A DNA stretch of 64,000 nucleotides from an uncultured Faecalicatena sp. Its GTDB lineage: Bacteria > Bacillota > Clostridia > Lachnospirales > Lachnospiraceae. This document shows positions 9,038 to 17,035 of the stretch, piece by piece; the stretch's first letter is position 1; each line of letters opens with the position of its first letter. Position numbers and translations under genes: made by a program. Location: assembly GCA_902489075.1 (NCBI GenBank), contig CABTYO010000002.1, positions 1-64,000 of the forward strand. Reading direction: 5' to 3'. Below the pieces are notes generated by a model. That model ran no database searches. It was given only the letters and a program-made list of their open reading frames with translations, and was not told the origin of the DNA.

Positions 9038-10729
9038 ATGGCAAGAACAATAGCGATTGGCCTTCAGGATTTCAATAAGATCAGGACAAAGAATACTTTT
9101 TATATTGATAAAACAGAGTTTATACGGGAGTGGTGGGAAGCAGAAGATGATGTTACGCTGATAACACGTCCAAGGCGCTTTGGAAAGACGCTCGCGATGA
9201 GTATGGTAGAACAGTTTTTCTCAGTAGACTATGCCCATCATAGTGCCTTGTTTGAAGGATTGAATGTCTGGCAGGATGAGGATTTTCGAAAACTGCAGGG
9301 GACATTTCCGGTCATCTCCATCAGTTTCTCAGACATCAAGGAAACATCCTTTATCCAGGTAAAAAAGAAAATCTGTGAAATAATAGTTGATTTATATAAT
9401 AAATATGATTTTCTTGCTGATGTGTTAAATAACAGGGAAAAAGAGTATTTTTACCGGGTTTCAGCGGATATGGAGGATTATGAGGCATCCATTGCGCTGA
9501 GAAGGTTATCCGATTATTTGTATCAGTATTATAATCAAAAAGTGATTATCTTATTAGATGAATATGACACACCAATGCAGGAAGCCTATGTCGGTGGCTA
9601 CTGGGAGGAATTAGTTGCTTTTACACGCAGTCTTTTTAATGCCACTTTCAAAAATAATCCATACATGGAGCGGGCAATACTGACTGGAATTACGCGTGTC
9701 AGCAAGGAGTCTATTTTATCTGACCTGAATAATTTGGAGGTTGTGACTACTACATCATCAAAATATGCTTCTGCGTTTGGGTTTACAGAAGAAGAGGTCT
9801 TTTTGGCTTTGGAGGAATATGGACTATCTGACCGAAAAGAAGAGGTAAAGTACTGGTATGATGGATTCACCTTTGGGGAGAAGAGAGGAATTTATAATCC
9901 ATGGTCCATTATAAACTATTTAGACAAGAGAAAAGTTGCTCCATATTGGACGAATACAAGCAGTAACCGTATGATTGGAAAGATCATTCAGGAAGGTTCC
10001 AGACAGTTAAAGGAGTCCTTTGAAGAGCTTATGAATGGCCGAAGTATTATCACCGAAATCGAGGAACAGATTGTATACAATCAACTTGATCTGGATGAAA
10101 GCGCTATTTGGAGTTTGTTGCTGGCAAGCGGTTATCTCCGGGTAAAGAACTGTGAAATTAGAGGTCAGGATTATGGAGAATGGAAGCAGGTCTATGAATT
10201 ACAGATTACAAATTTTGAGGTAAAACTCATGTTTCGCGATATCGTCCAGAGCTGGTTTGCTTCCTCTGTTTCCAGTTACAATGATTTTATCAAGGCTCTG
10301 CTATTGGATGATTTGAAAGCAATGAATCTCTATATGAACCGGGTAGCTCTGACAACATTCAGTTTTTTTGACAGCGGGAAAAAGCCTTCTGAATGTAATG
10401 AGCCAGAACGATTCTATCATGGATTTGTGCTGGGACTGCTGGTGGAACTGGCAGATAAATACAGTGTCACCTCAAACCGTGAGAGTGGCTTCGGCAGATA
10501 TGATGTTCTTCTGGAACCCAGGAAAAATGACGATGCTATCATTCTGGAGTTTAAAGTTCAGGATACGGAGGAAGAAAAGGACCTGTCGGATACAGTCCGG
10601 GCAGCTCTGGATCAGATAAAGAAAAGGAAATATGCGGATATTCTTATCAGCAGAGGCGTGAAAGAGGGACATATCCGCAGTTATGGTTTTGCGTTTAGAG
10701 GTAAAGAGGTGCTGATAGGCAAAGAATAA
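9038..10729 (+). CDS. AAA-ATPase-like / PD-(D/E)XK nuclease-like protein
   Basis: A 563-aa cytoplasmic protein of the predicted AAA-ATPase plus PD-(D/E)XK family, which is highly expanded in gut Bacteroidetes and Clostridia and has no settled function. The N-terminal part carries KTRPRRFGKT-like P-loop features (seen here as TRPRRFGKTLAMSM) and a Walker B (VIILLDEYDTPMQ). The C-terminal part carries a nuclease-like core (GRYDVLLEP...AIILEFKV, with the D, E and K). ATG 9038 is chosen for its AAGGATGG site; an upstream in-frame ATG at 8987 lacks one. It stands alone between the Bce module and a terminator, so context gives no role. A mobile-element or defence link is often suggested for the family but is not shown here. 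Confidence 0.85.
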   Translation: MARTIAIGLQDFNKIRTKNTFYIDKTEFIREWWEAEDDVTLITRPRRFGKTLAMSMVEQFFSVDYAHHSALFEGLNVWQDEDFRKLQGTFPVISISFSDIKETSFIQVKKKICEIIVDLYNKYDFLADVLNNREKEYFYRVSADMEDYEASIALRRLSDYLYQYYNQKVIILLDEYDTPMQEAYVGGYWEELVAFTRSLFNATFKNNPYMERAILTGITRVSKESILSDLNNLEVVTTTSSKYASAFGFTEEEVFLALEEYGLSDRKEEVKYWYDGFTFGEKRGIYNPWSIINYLDKRKVAPYWTNTSSNRMIGKIIQEGSRQLKESFEELMNGRSIITEIEEQIVYNQLDLDESAIWSLLLASGYLRVKNCEIRGQDYGEWKQVYELQITNFEVKLMFRDIVQSWFASSVSSYNDFIKALLLDDLKAMNLYMNRVALTTFSFFDSGKKPSECNEPERFYHGFVLGLLVELADKYSVTSNRESGFGRYDVLLEPRKNDDAIILEFKVQDTEEEKDLSDTVRAALDQIKKRKYADILISRGVKEGHIRSYGFAFRGKEVLIGKE

Positions 10730-10773
10730 GCAGTTAAAGCGGATAATCTAAATCCGCTTTGCTGCTTTTTTAT
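10730..10773 (+). terminator. Intrinsic terminator after the ATPase/nuclease gene
   Basis: AAAGCGGAT pairs with ATCCGCTTT, extended by GCAG/CTGC, followed by TTTTTT. It starts at the base after the stop codon. Confidence 0.9.
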
Positions 10774-10879
10774 AATCTCAAACATTTACTCTTAATCGTG
10801 TATTATATTGCAATTATAATGTGAATAGACGAGCAAATACTGGAAGAATTTATGAAGATTTTCTTGAAGGTGAACTTAC

Positions 10880-10908
10880 TTGACACAATAATCTTACAGA
10901 TGTAAGAT
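10880..10908 (+). promoter_or_regulatory. Consensus promoter overlapped by a CopY/BlaI-type palindrome
   Basis: TTGACA (10880-10885), a 17-base spacer and TAAGAT (10903-10908) form a good sigma-A promoter for the lipoprotein gene at 10951. A perfect 18-base palindrome ATCTTACA GA TGTAAGAT (10891-10908) covers the spacer and -10 element and contains TACA-N2-TGTA, the core recognised by BlaI/MecI/CopY-family repressors. No such repressor is encoded in the window. Confidence 0.75.
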
Positions 10909-10950
10909 ATACATACCAGGAGATGCAGCATAGATTAGGAGAAAGTTAAG

Positions 10951-12197
10951 ATGAAGAAAAAGGAAGGCAGCGTTTGGAGATGTGTTTTGTGTGTATGGAG
11001 TATTTTGCTGTTACTTAGTCTTTCGGGGTGCAGTGATACCTCTATGCCAGATACGCAGACAAAACAAAATAAAAATGAGGTCCAGAACTACGAGAAGAAC
11101 AACCAGGACGAATCAGATAAAATGACGGCGGTCTGTGGTGATCTTTATGAAAAAGCCGCCAGTGAAGATCATAAGGATGATTTAGAAACGATACGCAGTA
11201 TTGTAAGGCGTTTTGGAGAAAATGGATATGTGTCTGTAGACAGCAAAAATCAGATTGATATGACAAATGCAAGCAGGCAATCCAATTTTGTGAAAAGGCA
11301 TCTGCTAAGGAAGAGGCGGGACTGACGATCATACAAATTACCTGTTTTGGTGGACTCATAAAATTTGATTTCCGTACAAATGATGGCAATGTGGATGTAG
11401 TCAGAACAAATTTTGATTACAAAAATGGAAAACTGCAAAGAGGATTCGCAGGCAGTTATGACGCAGAGAACTGGAAGTATACAGAAGACGGCTATCTCAT
11501 GTTTTCAGGTACTTATTATTCGGCAGAGCGGCAGGTACTTACTTCAAGTAATGGAAGAGAATATATGGCGTTTCGGATACTGCCTCTGGACGAAAAATGT
11601 AGAGAATTGAATCGGCAGTACCTTTTTCCAGTCAGCTACGAACAGAACAACATGTTTCTTCTGGATTGGAGTGAAGAGGATTTTGGGCAGTTAAATTTCT
11701 ACGATCTATATGATATTTTCTACCCGGAAATATATGGGAACCCCGTTCCTTATACAGCGGATGACAATCTGGGCGTCGGTGCGGTTTATCAGATACCAAA
11801 GGATGAATTTGAAGCTGTCATCATGACTTATTTTAAAATAGACAGTGAAACCCTGCAGTCCAAGACAACTTATCACCCGGAGGCGGCAGTCTATGAATAT
11901 AAGCCAAGAGGGTTTTATGAAAGAGAATATCCTGAGTATCCATATTCCGAAGTGACAGGATTTACGGAAAATGGAGATGGAACAATCACGCTTATGGTTC
12001 AGGCAGTGTTTCCTTATGGGGGAGTTTCGAAAGTATATGCTCATGAGCTAGTGGTTCGTCCGCTGGAGAATGGAAGGGTGCAGTACGTGTCCAACAGGAT
12101 TATTCCCGCGGCAGACAATCATGCAGGGACGTGGCATACTCCACGGCTGACAGAGGAAAAATGGTGTGAAATATACGCCCACAATTTTAAAAATTAA
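10951..12197 (+). pseudogene. Frameshifted lipoprotein gene (unknown function)
   Basis: Frame 1 (10951-11325) encodes a lipoprotein N-terminus: a signal peptide ending in the lipobox SLSGC (C27), then a polar linker. It breaks at QSNFV. The matching continuation lies in another frame from about 11290 (EKASAKEEAGLTII...) through 12197. Adding one T to the TTTT at 11286-11289 restores a continuous sequence reading NFCEKASAKEEAG, so a single-base deletion in a T-run explains the break. The whole product would be about 415 aa, secreted and membrane anchored, with tyrosine-rich beta-type sequence, and resembles uncharacterised clostridial lipoproteins (perhaps DUF6070, from memory). A sequencing or assembly error in the homopolymer cannot be excluded. 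The operator at 10891 implies regulated expression. Confidence 0.8.
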
Positions 12198-12231
12198 GAT
12201 GATTTATATGATTACAGATGTTAGAATAAAC

Positions 12232-12249
12232 TATACCCATAGGGCATCC
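12232..12249 (+). repeat. 18-bp exact repeat, copy 1 (operator-like)
   Basis: TATACCCATAGGGCATCC occurs here and again, identically, at 38595-38612. It is an imperfect palindrome around ATA (ATACCC/GGGCAT). This copy lies about 20 bases before the start of the nitroreductase gene, where an operator or leader element could sit. Confidence 0.5.
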
Positions 12250-12268
12250 CATAAGGCAGGAGAATATA

Positions 12269-13033
12269 ATGAACATGAATGAAGAATTATACAAGATGAT
12301 ATTTAAGAGGAAATCGTTCCATTTGTTTCGCAATATAGGAAATGACCGTATCTCTGCAAATGAAGTGGAACAGATTGAAAAGACATATCAGACATTAACA
12401 CCATTATGTCCTGAAATCAAAACAGCGATCAGAATTGTGCCTGCGGCTGATACTTCCTGTAAGCGTGGACAACAATATTGCATTTTATTATACAGTGAGA
12501 AAAAAGAACGGTATTTACAGAATATTGGATATCTAGGGGAGCAATTAGATTTATATCTTGTATCACAAAACATCGGGACGCTCTGGTTTGGCATTGGAAA
12601 GGCAAATGAGGATTCTTATGAAGATCTTGACTTTGTGATTATGATTGCAATATCGAAAATCGATGATGAGAAGAAATTTCGCAAGGATATGTTTAAAAGT
12701 AAGCGTAAATCTATTGATGAAATCTGGTTCGGAGAACCGGTCAATGGCGTAAGTGATATTGTGAGATTTGCACCAAGTGCCTGTAATACACAGCCCTGGA
12801 TCGTGGAACATACAGAGAACGTACTTAATATTTACCGATATAAGAAACAAGGCAAACGGGGAATCATGCCTGCGGCTAAGGTGACATATTTTAATCAGAT
12901 TGATATGGGAATATTTTTGTGCTTTCTGGATCTGTGCCTGCAGCATGAAGCGATTCCATATGAAGCGCAATTATTTACAGACAATGGGCTGGATGAAGAG
13001 AAAACATTGAATGCGGTATATAAGTTACAATGA
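12269..13033 (+). CDS. Nitroreductase-family protein (TM1586 type)
   Basis: A 254-aa protein with the two-lobed arrangement of the TM1586-type nitroreductase family, which fuses two half-domains in one chain instead of forming a homodimer. Supporting segments are the N-terminal IFKRKSFHLFRN, the middle LYLVSQNIGTLWFGIGKA and FAPSACNTQPWIVE, the typical FMN-contacting RFAPSACNTQPW motif. It likely binds FMN and uses NAD(P)H to reduce small electrophiles; the substrate is unknown. The start has a GGAGA site 8 bases upstream. It is monocistronic, between a broken lipoprotein gene and gene fragments. The 18-bp repeat just upstream may control it. Confidence 0.85.
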   Translation: MNMNEELYKMIFKRKSFHLFRNIGNDRISANEVEQIEKTYQTLTPLCPEIKTAIRIVPAADTSCKRGQQYCILLYSEKKERYLQNIGYLGEQLDLYLVSQNIGTLWFGIGKANEDSYEDLDFVIMIAISKIDDEKKFRKDMFKSKRKSIDEIWFGEPVNGVSDIVRFAPSACNTQPWIVEHTENVLNIYRYKKQGKRGIMPAAKVTYFNQIDMGIFLCFLDLCLQHEAIPYEAQLFTDNGLDEEKTLNAVYKLQ

Positions 13034-13079
13034 AGAAAATTATTTGTTTGAGAATGATTTTTAAAGATAAGATGGTGTG

Positions 13080-13232
13080 ATGGTTTTAAATCAGGGAGGA
13101 AGCTTAGCAGAAAACGAAATTGGTATTTTTGCAATTTCGACTTTCAATACAGATTACATTCTTGTTAAATCAGAAAACTATGATAAAGCTTTAAAGGCGC
13201 TTGAAGATGCCGGATACAGAATTGTGGAGTGA
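13080..13232 (+). pseudogene. C-terminal fragment of an ACT-domain protein
   Basis: Fifty codons encode a peptide containing IGIFAISTFNTDYILVKS and a final ALKALEDAGYRIVE, the second half of a paired ACT (CASTOR-like) small-molecule-binding protein of about 130 aa. The N-terminal half is missing; the first residues (MVLNQGG) do not fit the family. The GGAGGAAG inside the frame is not a start signal. I read this as a truncated remnant. Confidence 0.65.
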
Positions 13233-13266
13233 TAGGCGCTGATTTTGATTTGTAAGGGGTGCGGGT

Positions 13267-13599
13267 ATGAAGAAGAAAGGATTATGGTTGGTCCTTATAT
13301 ATATGATTATATTTATCGGCTGTAGTAAAACAGGTGCTAAAAAAGACTATCCGGCAGCAATCATGGTAAACGATACACTTTATTATTCTACTGGAGAAGA
13401 ACGAGCAGGGGAAGTCGATGAAAGTGCTGTTATCGGAAGAATTACCTCATACACAGATGAAATGCCAACTAAAAATGGTGAGGCGAATTTTAACAGGGAT
13501 TTAGATTCGGAATATGCATTTACGGATGAGGGACTTGTTGTCTGCATAGATAATAAATGGATTCTCTTTGAAGAACAGGGATCAGAAGAATCACAATAG
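13267..13599 (+). CDS. Small lipoprotein of unknown function
   Basis: A 110-aa predicted lipoprotein: Lys-rich N-terminus, hydrophobic helix and lipobox FIGC (C19), then a soluble domain beginning DYPAAIMVNDTLYYSTGEE. It has an AAGGGGTG ribosome binding site. The mature domain has several short beta-type stretches and ends KWILFEEQGSEESQ. The stop is a double TAG TAG, after which the same frame stays open for another 27 codons with a plausible sequence (DGIYLIRVKGGKFIMDDG), perhaps a relic of a longer protein. Similar small lipoproteins are common in Lachnospiraceae and uncharacterised. No operon partner is evident. Confidence 0.75.
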   Translation: MKKKGLWLVLIYMIIFIGCSKTGAKKDYPAAIMVNDTLYYSTGEERAGEVDESAVIGRITSYTDEMPTKNGEANFNRDLDSEYAFTDEGLVVCIDNKWILFEEQGSEESQ

Positions 13600-13722
13600 T
13601 AGAAAGATGGCATCTATTTGATCAGAGTAAAAGGTGGGAAGTTTATTATGGATGATGGATCGCAGCTAATATTTTTTGAGAAGCAATAGTCTAATATTAT
13701 GAACATAAGGAGAAAAACTAAA

Positions 13723-13830
13723 ATGGAAAATAAAATGAAAAGCTCTAAATCAGGCTGGTACCTGCTGTGTTTATCAATAGGGGGTATCTTAGGAATCGTT
13801 ATATGGAATTTATTCGGCTGGATATTTTAA
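13723..13830 (+). CDS. 35-aa single-pass membrane peptide
   Basis: A short frame with a good AAGGAG site 10 bases before ATG 13723. The product has a basic N-terminus (MENKMKSSKSG) and one transmembrane helix (WYLLCLSIGGILGIVIWNLF), then stops. The pattern is that of real small membrane proteins, with positive-inside charge and one TM. No family is recognised. It could be a regulatory micropeptide or type I toxin-like; no antisense RNA was identified. Confidence 0.5.
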   Translation: MENKMKSSKSGWYLLCLSIGGILGIVIWNLFGWIF

Positions 13831-13991
13831 CAAAATAAAGCACCCGATCTCTCCAAATGGTACACCGAAAGAGAGGTAATCCTCTGGTGGATCTGTTATC
13901 ATTAGATAATGTACATGGCGGTTCATCTGACAGAGAGTATCTAAGGCAGAAAGCCAAAGCCTGTAGTAATGAGTGGAGGAAGGGAAGTATT

Positions 13992-14480
13992 ATGGATAAG
14001 AAGATTACGTTTGAGGATTTTATTGCTGTGGTTTCAGAAGAAAATCAGGATTTTGTAAGGAAATTACACAACAGATTATTGGAACTTGGATGCAGGATAG
14101 AAATCAAGTCAGCAAAAAGCGGCTATATGGTTTCCTATCTTTATAATAAGAAGACAATTGCAAATTATGTGTTTCGGAAGAAGGGAATGCTTGTCCGGAT
14201 TTATGGAGTCCATGTCAACGATTATGAAAATATTCTGGAAACGCTGCCCGACGAGATGGTACATGCAATTCAGACCGCACCGGTCTGTAAGCGGCTGATA
14301 GATCCGAACGACTGTAACCCCAGATGCTCTAAGGGGTACGACTTCTGGCTAAAAGGCGAGCACTATCAAAAGTGCCGCAACGGTGCTTTTATGTTTTTAG
14401 TCTGCCCGCAGAACCACCCGTTTATCCAGTCCTTAATATTGAAGGAAGCAGAAGCGTGGGAAAGATCCGGGTTGAATTGA
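13992..14480 (+). CDS. Conserved hypothetical protein, Cys-containing
   Basis: A 162-aa soluble protein starting at ATG 13992, preceded by GGAGGAAGGGA; the open frame extends upstream to 13857 but that stretch is low-complexity and lacks a start signal. The N-terminal half (FEDFIAVVSEENQDFVRKLHN, then YMVSYLYNKKTIANYVFRKKG) looks like an alpha/beta fold. The C-terminal half has a Cys cluster (VCKRLIDPNDCNPRCSKGYDF, then QKCRNGAFMFLVC). I do not recognise the family; similar proteins occur in clostridia and may bind metal through the cysteines. It is followed 53 bases later by an SRPBCC gene with its own ribosome binding site. Confidence 0.75.
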   Translation: MDKKITFEDFIAVVSEENQDFVRKLHNRLLELGCRIEIKSAKSGYMVSYLYNKKTIANYVFRKKGMLVRIYGVHVNDYENILETLPDEMVHAIQTAPVCKRLIDPNDCNPRCSKGYDFWLKGEHYQKCRNGAFMFLVCPQNHPFIQSLILKEAEAWERSGLN

Positions 14481-14533
14481 TGTTATAATGGAAAAATGCT
14501 ACAAGATGGAATTTGGGAAAAGAGGTATTAAAA

Positions 14534-14926
14534 ATGGCATCATCTAACATAAAAGCCGTTATTCCAGGTGATATTCACAGAGTGTGGGACGTTGTTACGG
14601 CTGTGAAAGATTATTCATGGCGCAGTGATCTGAGCAGGACAGAGATCATAAATGAAAAACAGTTTATCGAATACACCAAAGAAGAGTATCCGACAACGTT
14701 TACAATCACTGCTATTGAGCCATATAAGCGTTGGGAATTCGATATGGAGAATTCCAATATGAAAGGACACTGGGTCGGTGTCTTTACTTCGAAAGGGAAT
14801 GAGACGGAAATTGATTTTACAGAAAATGTGACCGTGAAAAAGATGATAATGAAACCATTTGTAAAAGCATTTCTGAAAAAGCAGCAGGCGCAATTTGTTT
14901 CAGATTTGAAAAGAGTAGTACTGTGA
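14534..14926 (+). CDS. SRPBCC (START-like) family protein
   Basis: A 130-aa single-domain protein of the SRPBCC/polyketide-cyclase fold, which forms a helix-grip cavity for hydrophobic ligands. It begins SSNIKAVIPGDIHRVWDVVTAVKDYSWRSD, followed by beta strands (YPTTFTITAIEPYKRWEFDM, MKGHWVGVFTS, ETEIDFTENVTV), and ends in the long C-terminal helix MKPFVKAFLKKQQAQFVSDLKRVV. ATG 14534 follows AAAGAGG; an upstream in-frame ATG at 14513 lacks a site. Ligand unknown, and no biosynthetic partner is adjacent. Confidence 0.85.
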   Translation: MASSNIKAVIPGDIHRVWDVVTAVKDYSWRSDLSRTEIINEKQFIEYTKEEYPTTFTITAIEPYKRWEFDMENSNMKGHWVGVFTSKGNETEIDFTENVTVKKMIMKPFVKAFLKKQQAQFVSDLKRVVL

Positions 14927-15082
14927 TGCTTCTCAGATGGTGGGGGTTCAAGCTGTACTGGCAGCAGGAATACCGACAATCGAGGAAGAGTCCGCTCTGA
15001 AGAGAAAACGGAATATTGATTATGGAATTAATTATTTTGAAGAATCTCAGGAGCATCCCATAAAGACAAAAATTCTCCTTAT

Positions 15083-15133
15083 TAAGGGAAAAGGTGCACA
15101 AACAATTGTTTCTGCCCTTTTTCCTTATTTTAT
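15083..15133 (+). terminator. Long intrinsic terminator
   Basis: TAAGGGAAAAGG (15083-15094) pairs with CCTTTTTCCTTA (15116-15127) with one G-U pair; the loop holds a further GCA/TGC and AAAC/GTTT stem. TTTTATT follows. It lies in the 14927-15287 gap, ends the accessory gene block and isolates the phosphorelay operon. Confidence 0.75.
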
Positions 15134-15169
15134 TGGGAAGAAACAGTTTCCTGGAAGTGGGGGAAATGA

Positions 15170-15198
15170 TTGCCTTTTTAAGGGTACTATGGTAGAAT
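15170..15198 (+). promoter_or_regulatory. Putative promoter of the phosphorelay operon
   Basis: TTGCCT (15170-15175), a 17-base spacer and TAGAAT (15193-15198) lie about 90 bases before the EAL gene, directly after the terminator. Between promoter and start codon the leader can form CTGG...CCAG pairing around 15223-15242. Confidence 0.55.
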
Positions 15199-15287
15199 TA
15201 AATAGTATGAATCAGTTTTTTACTGGGGGAGAGTGCCTCCAGAATCACAAGAATATATAATTCTCAAAGATAGAGGGGTGAAATTTA

Positions 15288-17006
15288 ATGTTTTCACGGA
15301 AAAAAATTTTGGTAGTGGAAGATAATCCGCTGAACCGTGGTCTGCTGTGCCAGATACTCGCTTCCGATTATGATGTGCTGGAAGCAGAGAATGGCCAGGA
15401 GGCGCTCGATATTCTAAAGCAGTATAAAGAAGGAATTTCTCTTATCCTGCTGGATATCGTTATGCCGGTCATGGATGGTTACACCTTTCTATCTATCATG
15501 AAAGCGGATCCTGCTTATTCTTCAATTCCCGTTATTGTTACAACTCAAAATGACGGAGAATCAGATGAAGTTGCCGCGTTGTCGCACGGGGCTTCTGATT
15601 TTGTTGCGAAGCCGTACCGGCCTCAGATTATACTGCACCGTGTTGCAAGTATCATCAATCTGCGTGAGACTGCAGCGATGGTCAACATGATACAGTATGA
15701 CAGACTGACAGGTGTATACAGCAAGGAATTTTTCTATCAGCAGGTGAAAGATATCCTGCTGCGCAATCCGGATAAGCAGTATGATATCATCTGTTCAGAT
15801 ATTGAGAACTTTAAGCTGATTAATGATGTGTTTGGTGTTCCGACCGGGGACAGGCTGCTTAGAGGAATTGCGGATATGTACAAGCAGAAGGTGGATGGAA
15901 AAGGAATCTGCGGACGCATGACTTCCGATAAGTTCGCCTGCCTTTTGGAACGGCGTTTTACATATACGGATGAGATTTTTAAAGAAGCCAACGAACAGGT
16001 GAATGAATTTCTTGAGGTCCGCAATATTGTAATGAAGTGGGGGATCTATTACATAGAAGACCGTACTCTGTCAGTGGAACAGATGTGTGACAGGGCGCTT
16101 CTTGCTGCACGCAGCATCAAGGGGCAGTACGGCAAGTATTTTGCACCGTATGACGACACTCTGCGCAACAGGCTTCTGAAAGAGCAGTCAATCACAGACA
16201 GTATGGAGTCTGCACTGGCGTCGGAGCAGTTCCAGATTTATCTGCAGCCCAAGTACCGGATTGAGGACGAGAAGCTTGTGGGTGCGGAAGCGCTGGTTCG
16301 ATGGATCCATCCGGAATGGGGATTCCAGTCACCAGGAGAGTTTATCCCGCTGTTTGAGAAGAACGGGTTTATCACCAAGCTGGATCAGTTCGTATGGGAC
16401 AAGACCTGCGCTGCAATCAAAGAGTGGGAAGACGAGGGACTTGCACCGATCTCCGTTTCGGTCAATGTATCACGCGCGGATATTTATAATGCGGATCTTG
16501 CGGAGATTCTGATGCGGATCGTGCAGAAGTATGATCTGTCACCGTCGCATCTGCATCTGGAGATCACGGAGAGCGCTTATACAGAGAACCCGACGCAGAT
16601 CATCGAGACAGTGGGACGTCTTCGGGACCTTGGATTTATTATAGAGATGGATGATTTCGGGAGTGGGTATTCTTCTCTGAATATGCTTAACGAGATGCCG
16701 ATTGATATCCTCAAGCTGGATATGAAGTTCATCCAGAGTGAGACAGCGAAGCCGAACAGCCAGGGGATTCTGCAGTTTATCATCGCACTGGCGCGCTGGA
16801 TGCATTTGAGCGTGGTAGCGGAAGGGGTGGAGACGCAGGAACAGCTTGAGCGCCTCAAGGAGATTGGCTGTGACTATGTACAGGGTTATTATTTTGCAAG
16901 GCCGATGCCATGCAGAGAATTCAAAGAGCTTCTGGTTAAACAGGACAATCCGAAGGCAGATCATGTCATGGATGCCATGAAGTATAGAACGAAGGCCGGG
17001 GAATAG
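15288..17006 (+). CDS. REC - degenerate GGDEF - EAL cyclic-di-GMP phosphodiesterase
   Basis: A 572-aa cytoplasmic response regulator. The receiver domain (about 3-120) has phospho-acceptor D56 (LILLDIVMPVMDG) and the K of VAKPYRP. The GGDEF domain (about 140-285) has lost its signature: the GGDEF loop reads TSDKF, so it should not make cyclic-di-GMP. The EAL domain (about 305-550) keeps the catalytic set: E334 in AEALVRW, NVS, EITES, the MDDFG loop, KLDMKF, AEGVET and QGYYFARPM. It should therefore degrade cyclic-di-GMP to pGpG, controlled by phosphorylation of the REC domain. It is the first gene of an operon that also encodes two hybrid kinases and an HPt protein, so it is the likely output of that relay. 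The start has GAGGGGTG. Confidence 0.93.
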   Translation: MFSRKKILVVEDNPLNRGLLCQILASDYDVLEAENGQEALDILKQYKEGISLILLDIVMPVMDGYTFLSIMKADPAYSSIPVIVTTQNDGESDEVAALSHGASDFVAKPYRPQIILHRVASIINLRETAAMVNMIQYDRLTGVYSKEFFYQQVKDILLRNPDKQYDIICSDIENFKLINDVFGVPTGDRLLRGIADMYKQKVDGKGICGRMTSDKFACLLERRFTYTDEIFKEANEQVNEFLEVRNIVMKWGIYYIEDRTLSVEQMCDRALLAARSIKGQYGKYFAPYDDTLRNRLLKEQSITDSMESALASEQFQIYLQPKYRIEDEKLVGAEALVRWIHPEWGFQSPGEFIPLFEKNGFITKLDQFVWDKTCAAIKEWEDEGLAPISVSVNVSRADIYNADLAEILMRIVQKYDLSPSHLHLEITESAYTENPTQIIETVGRLRDLGFIIEMDDFGSGYSSLNMLNEMPIDILKLDMKFIQSETAKPNSQGILQFIIALARWMHLSVVAEGVETQEQLERLKEIGCDYVQGYYFARPMPCREFKELLVKQDNPKADHVMDAMKYRTKAGE

Positions 17007-17035
17007 AGGAACTGGCGAACCAGAGAGGAATTGGT

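Noticed and set aside
13600..13689. Open frame continuing the 110-aa lipoprotein after TAG TAG
   Set aside because: The sequence looks protein-like, but two consecutive stops make read-through unlikely; mentioned only as a possible relic.
14937..15260. 107-codon plus-strand frame after the SRPBCC gene
   Set aside because: It has no ribosome binding site, runs through a long terminator hairpin and a promoter, and has no protein-like pattern.
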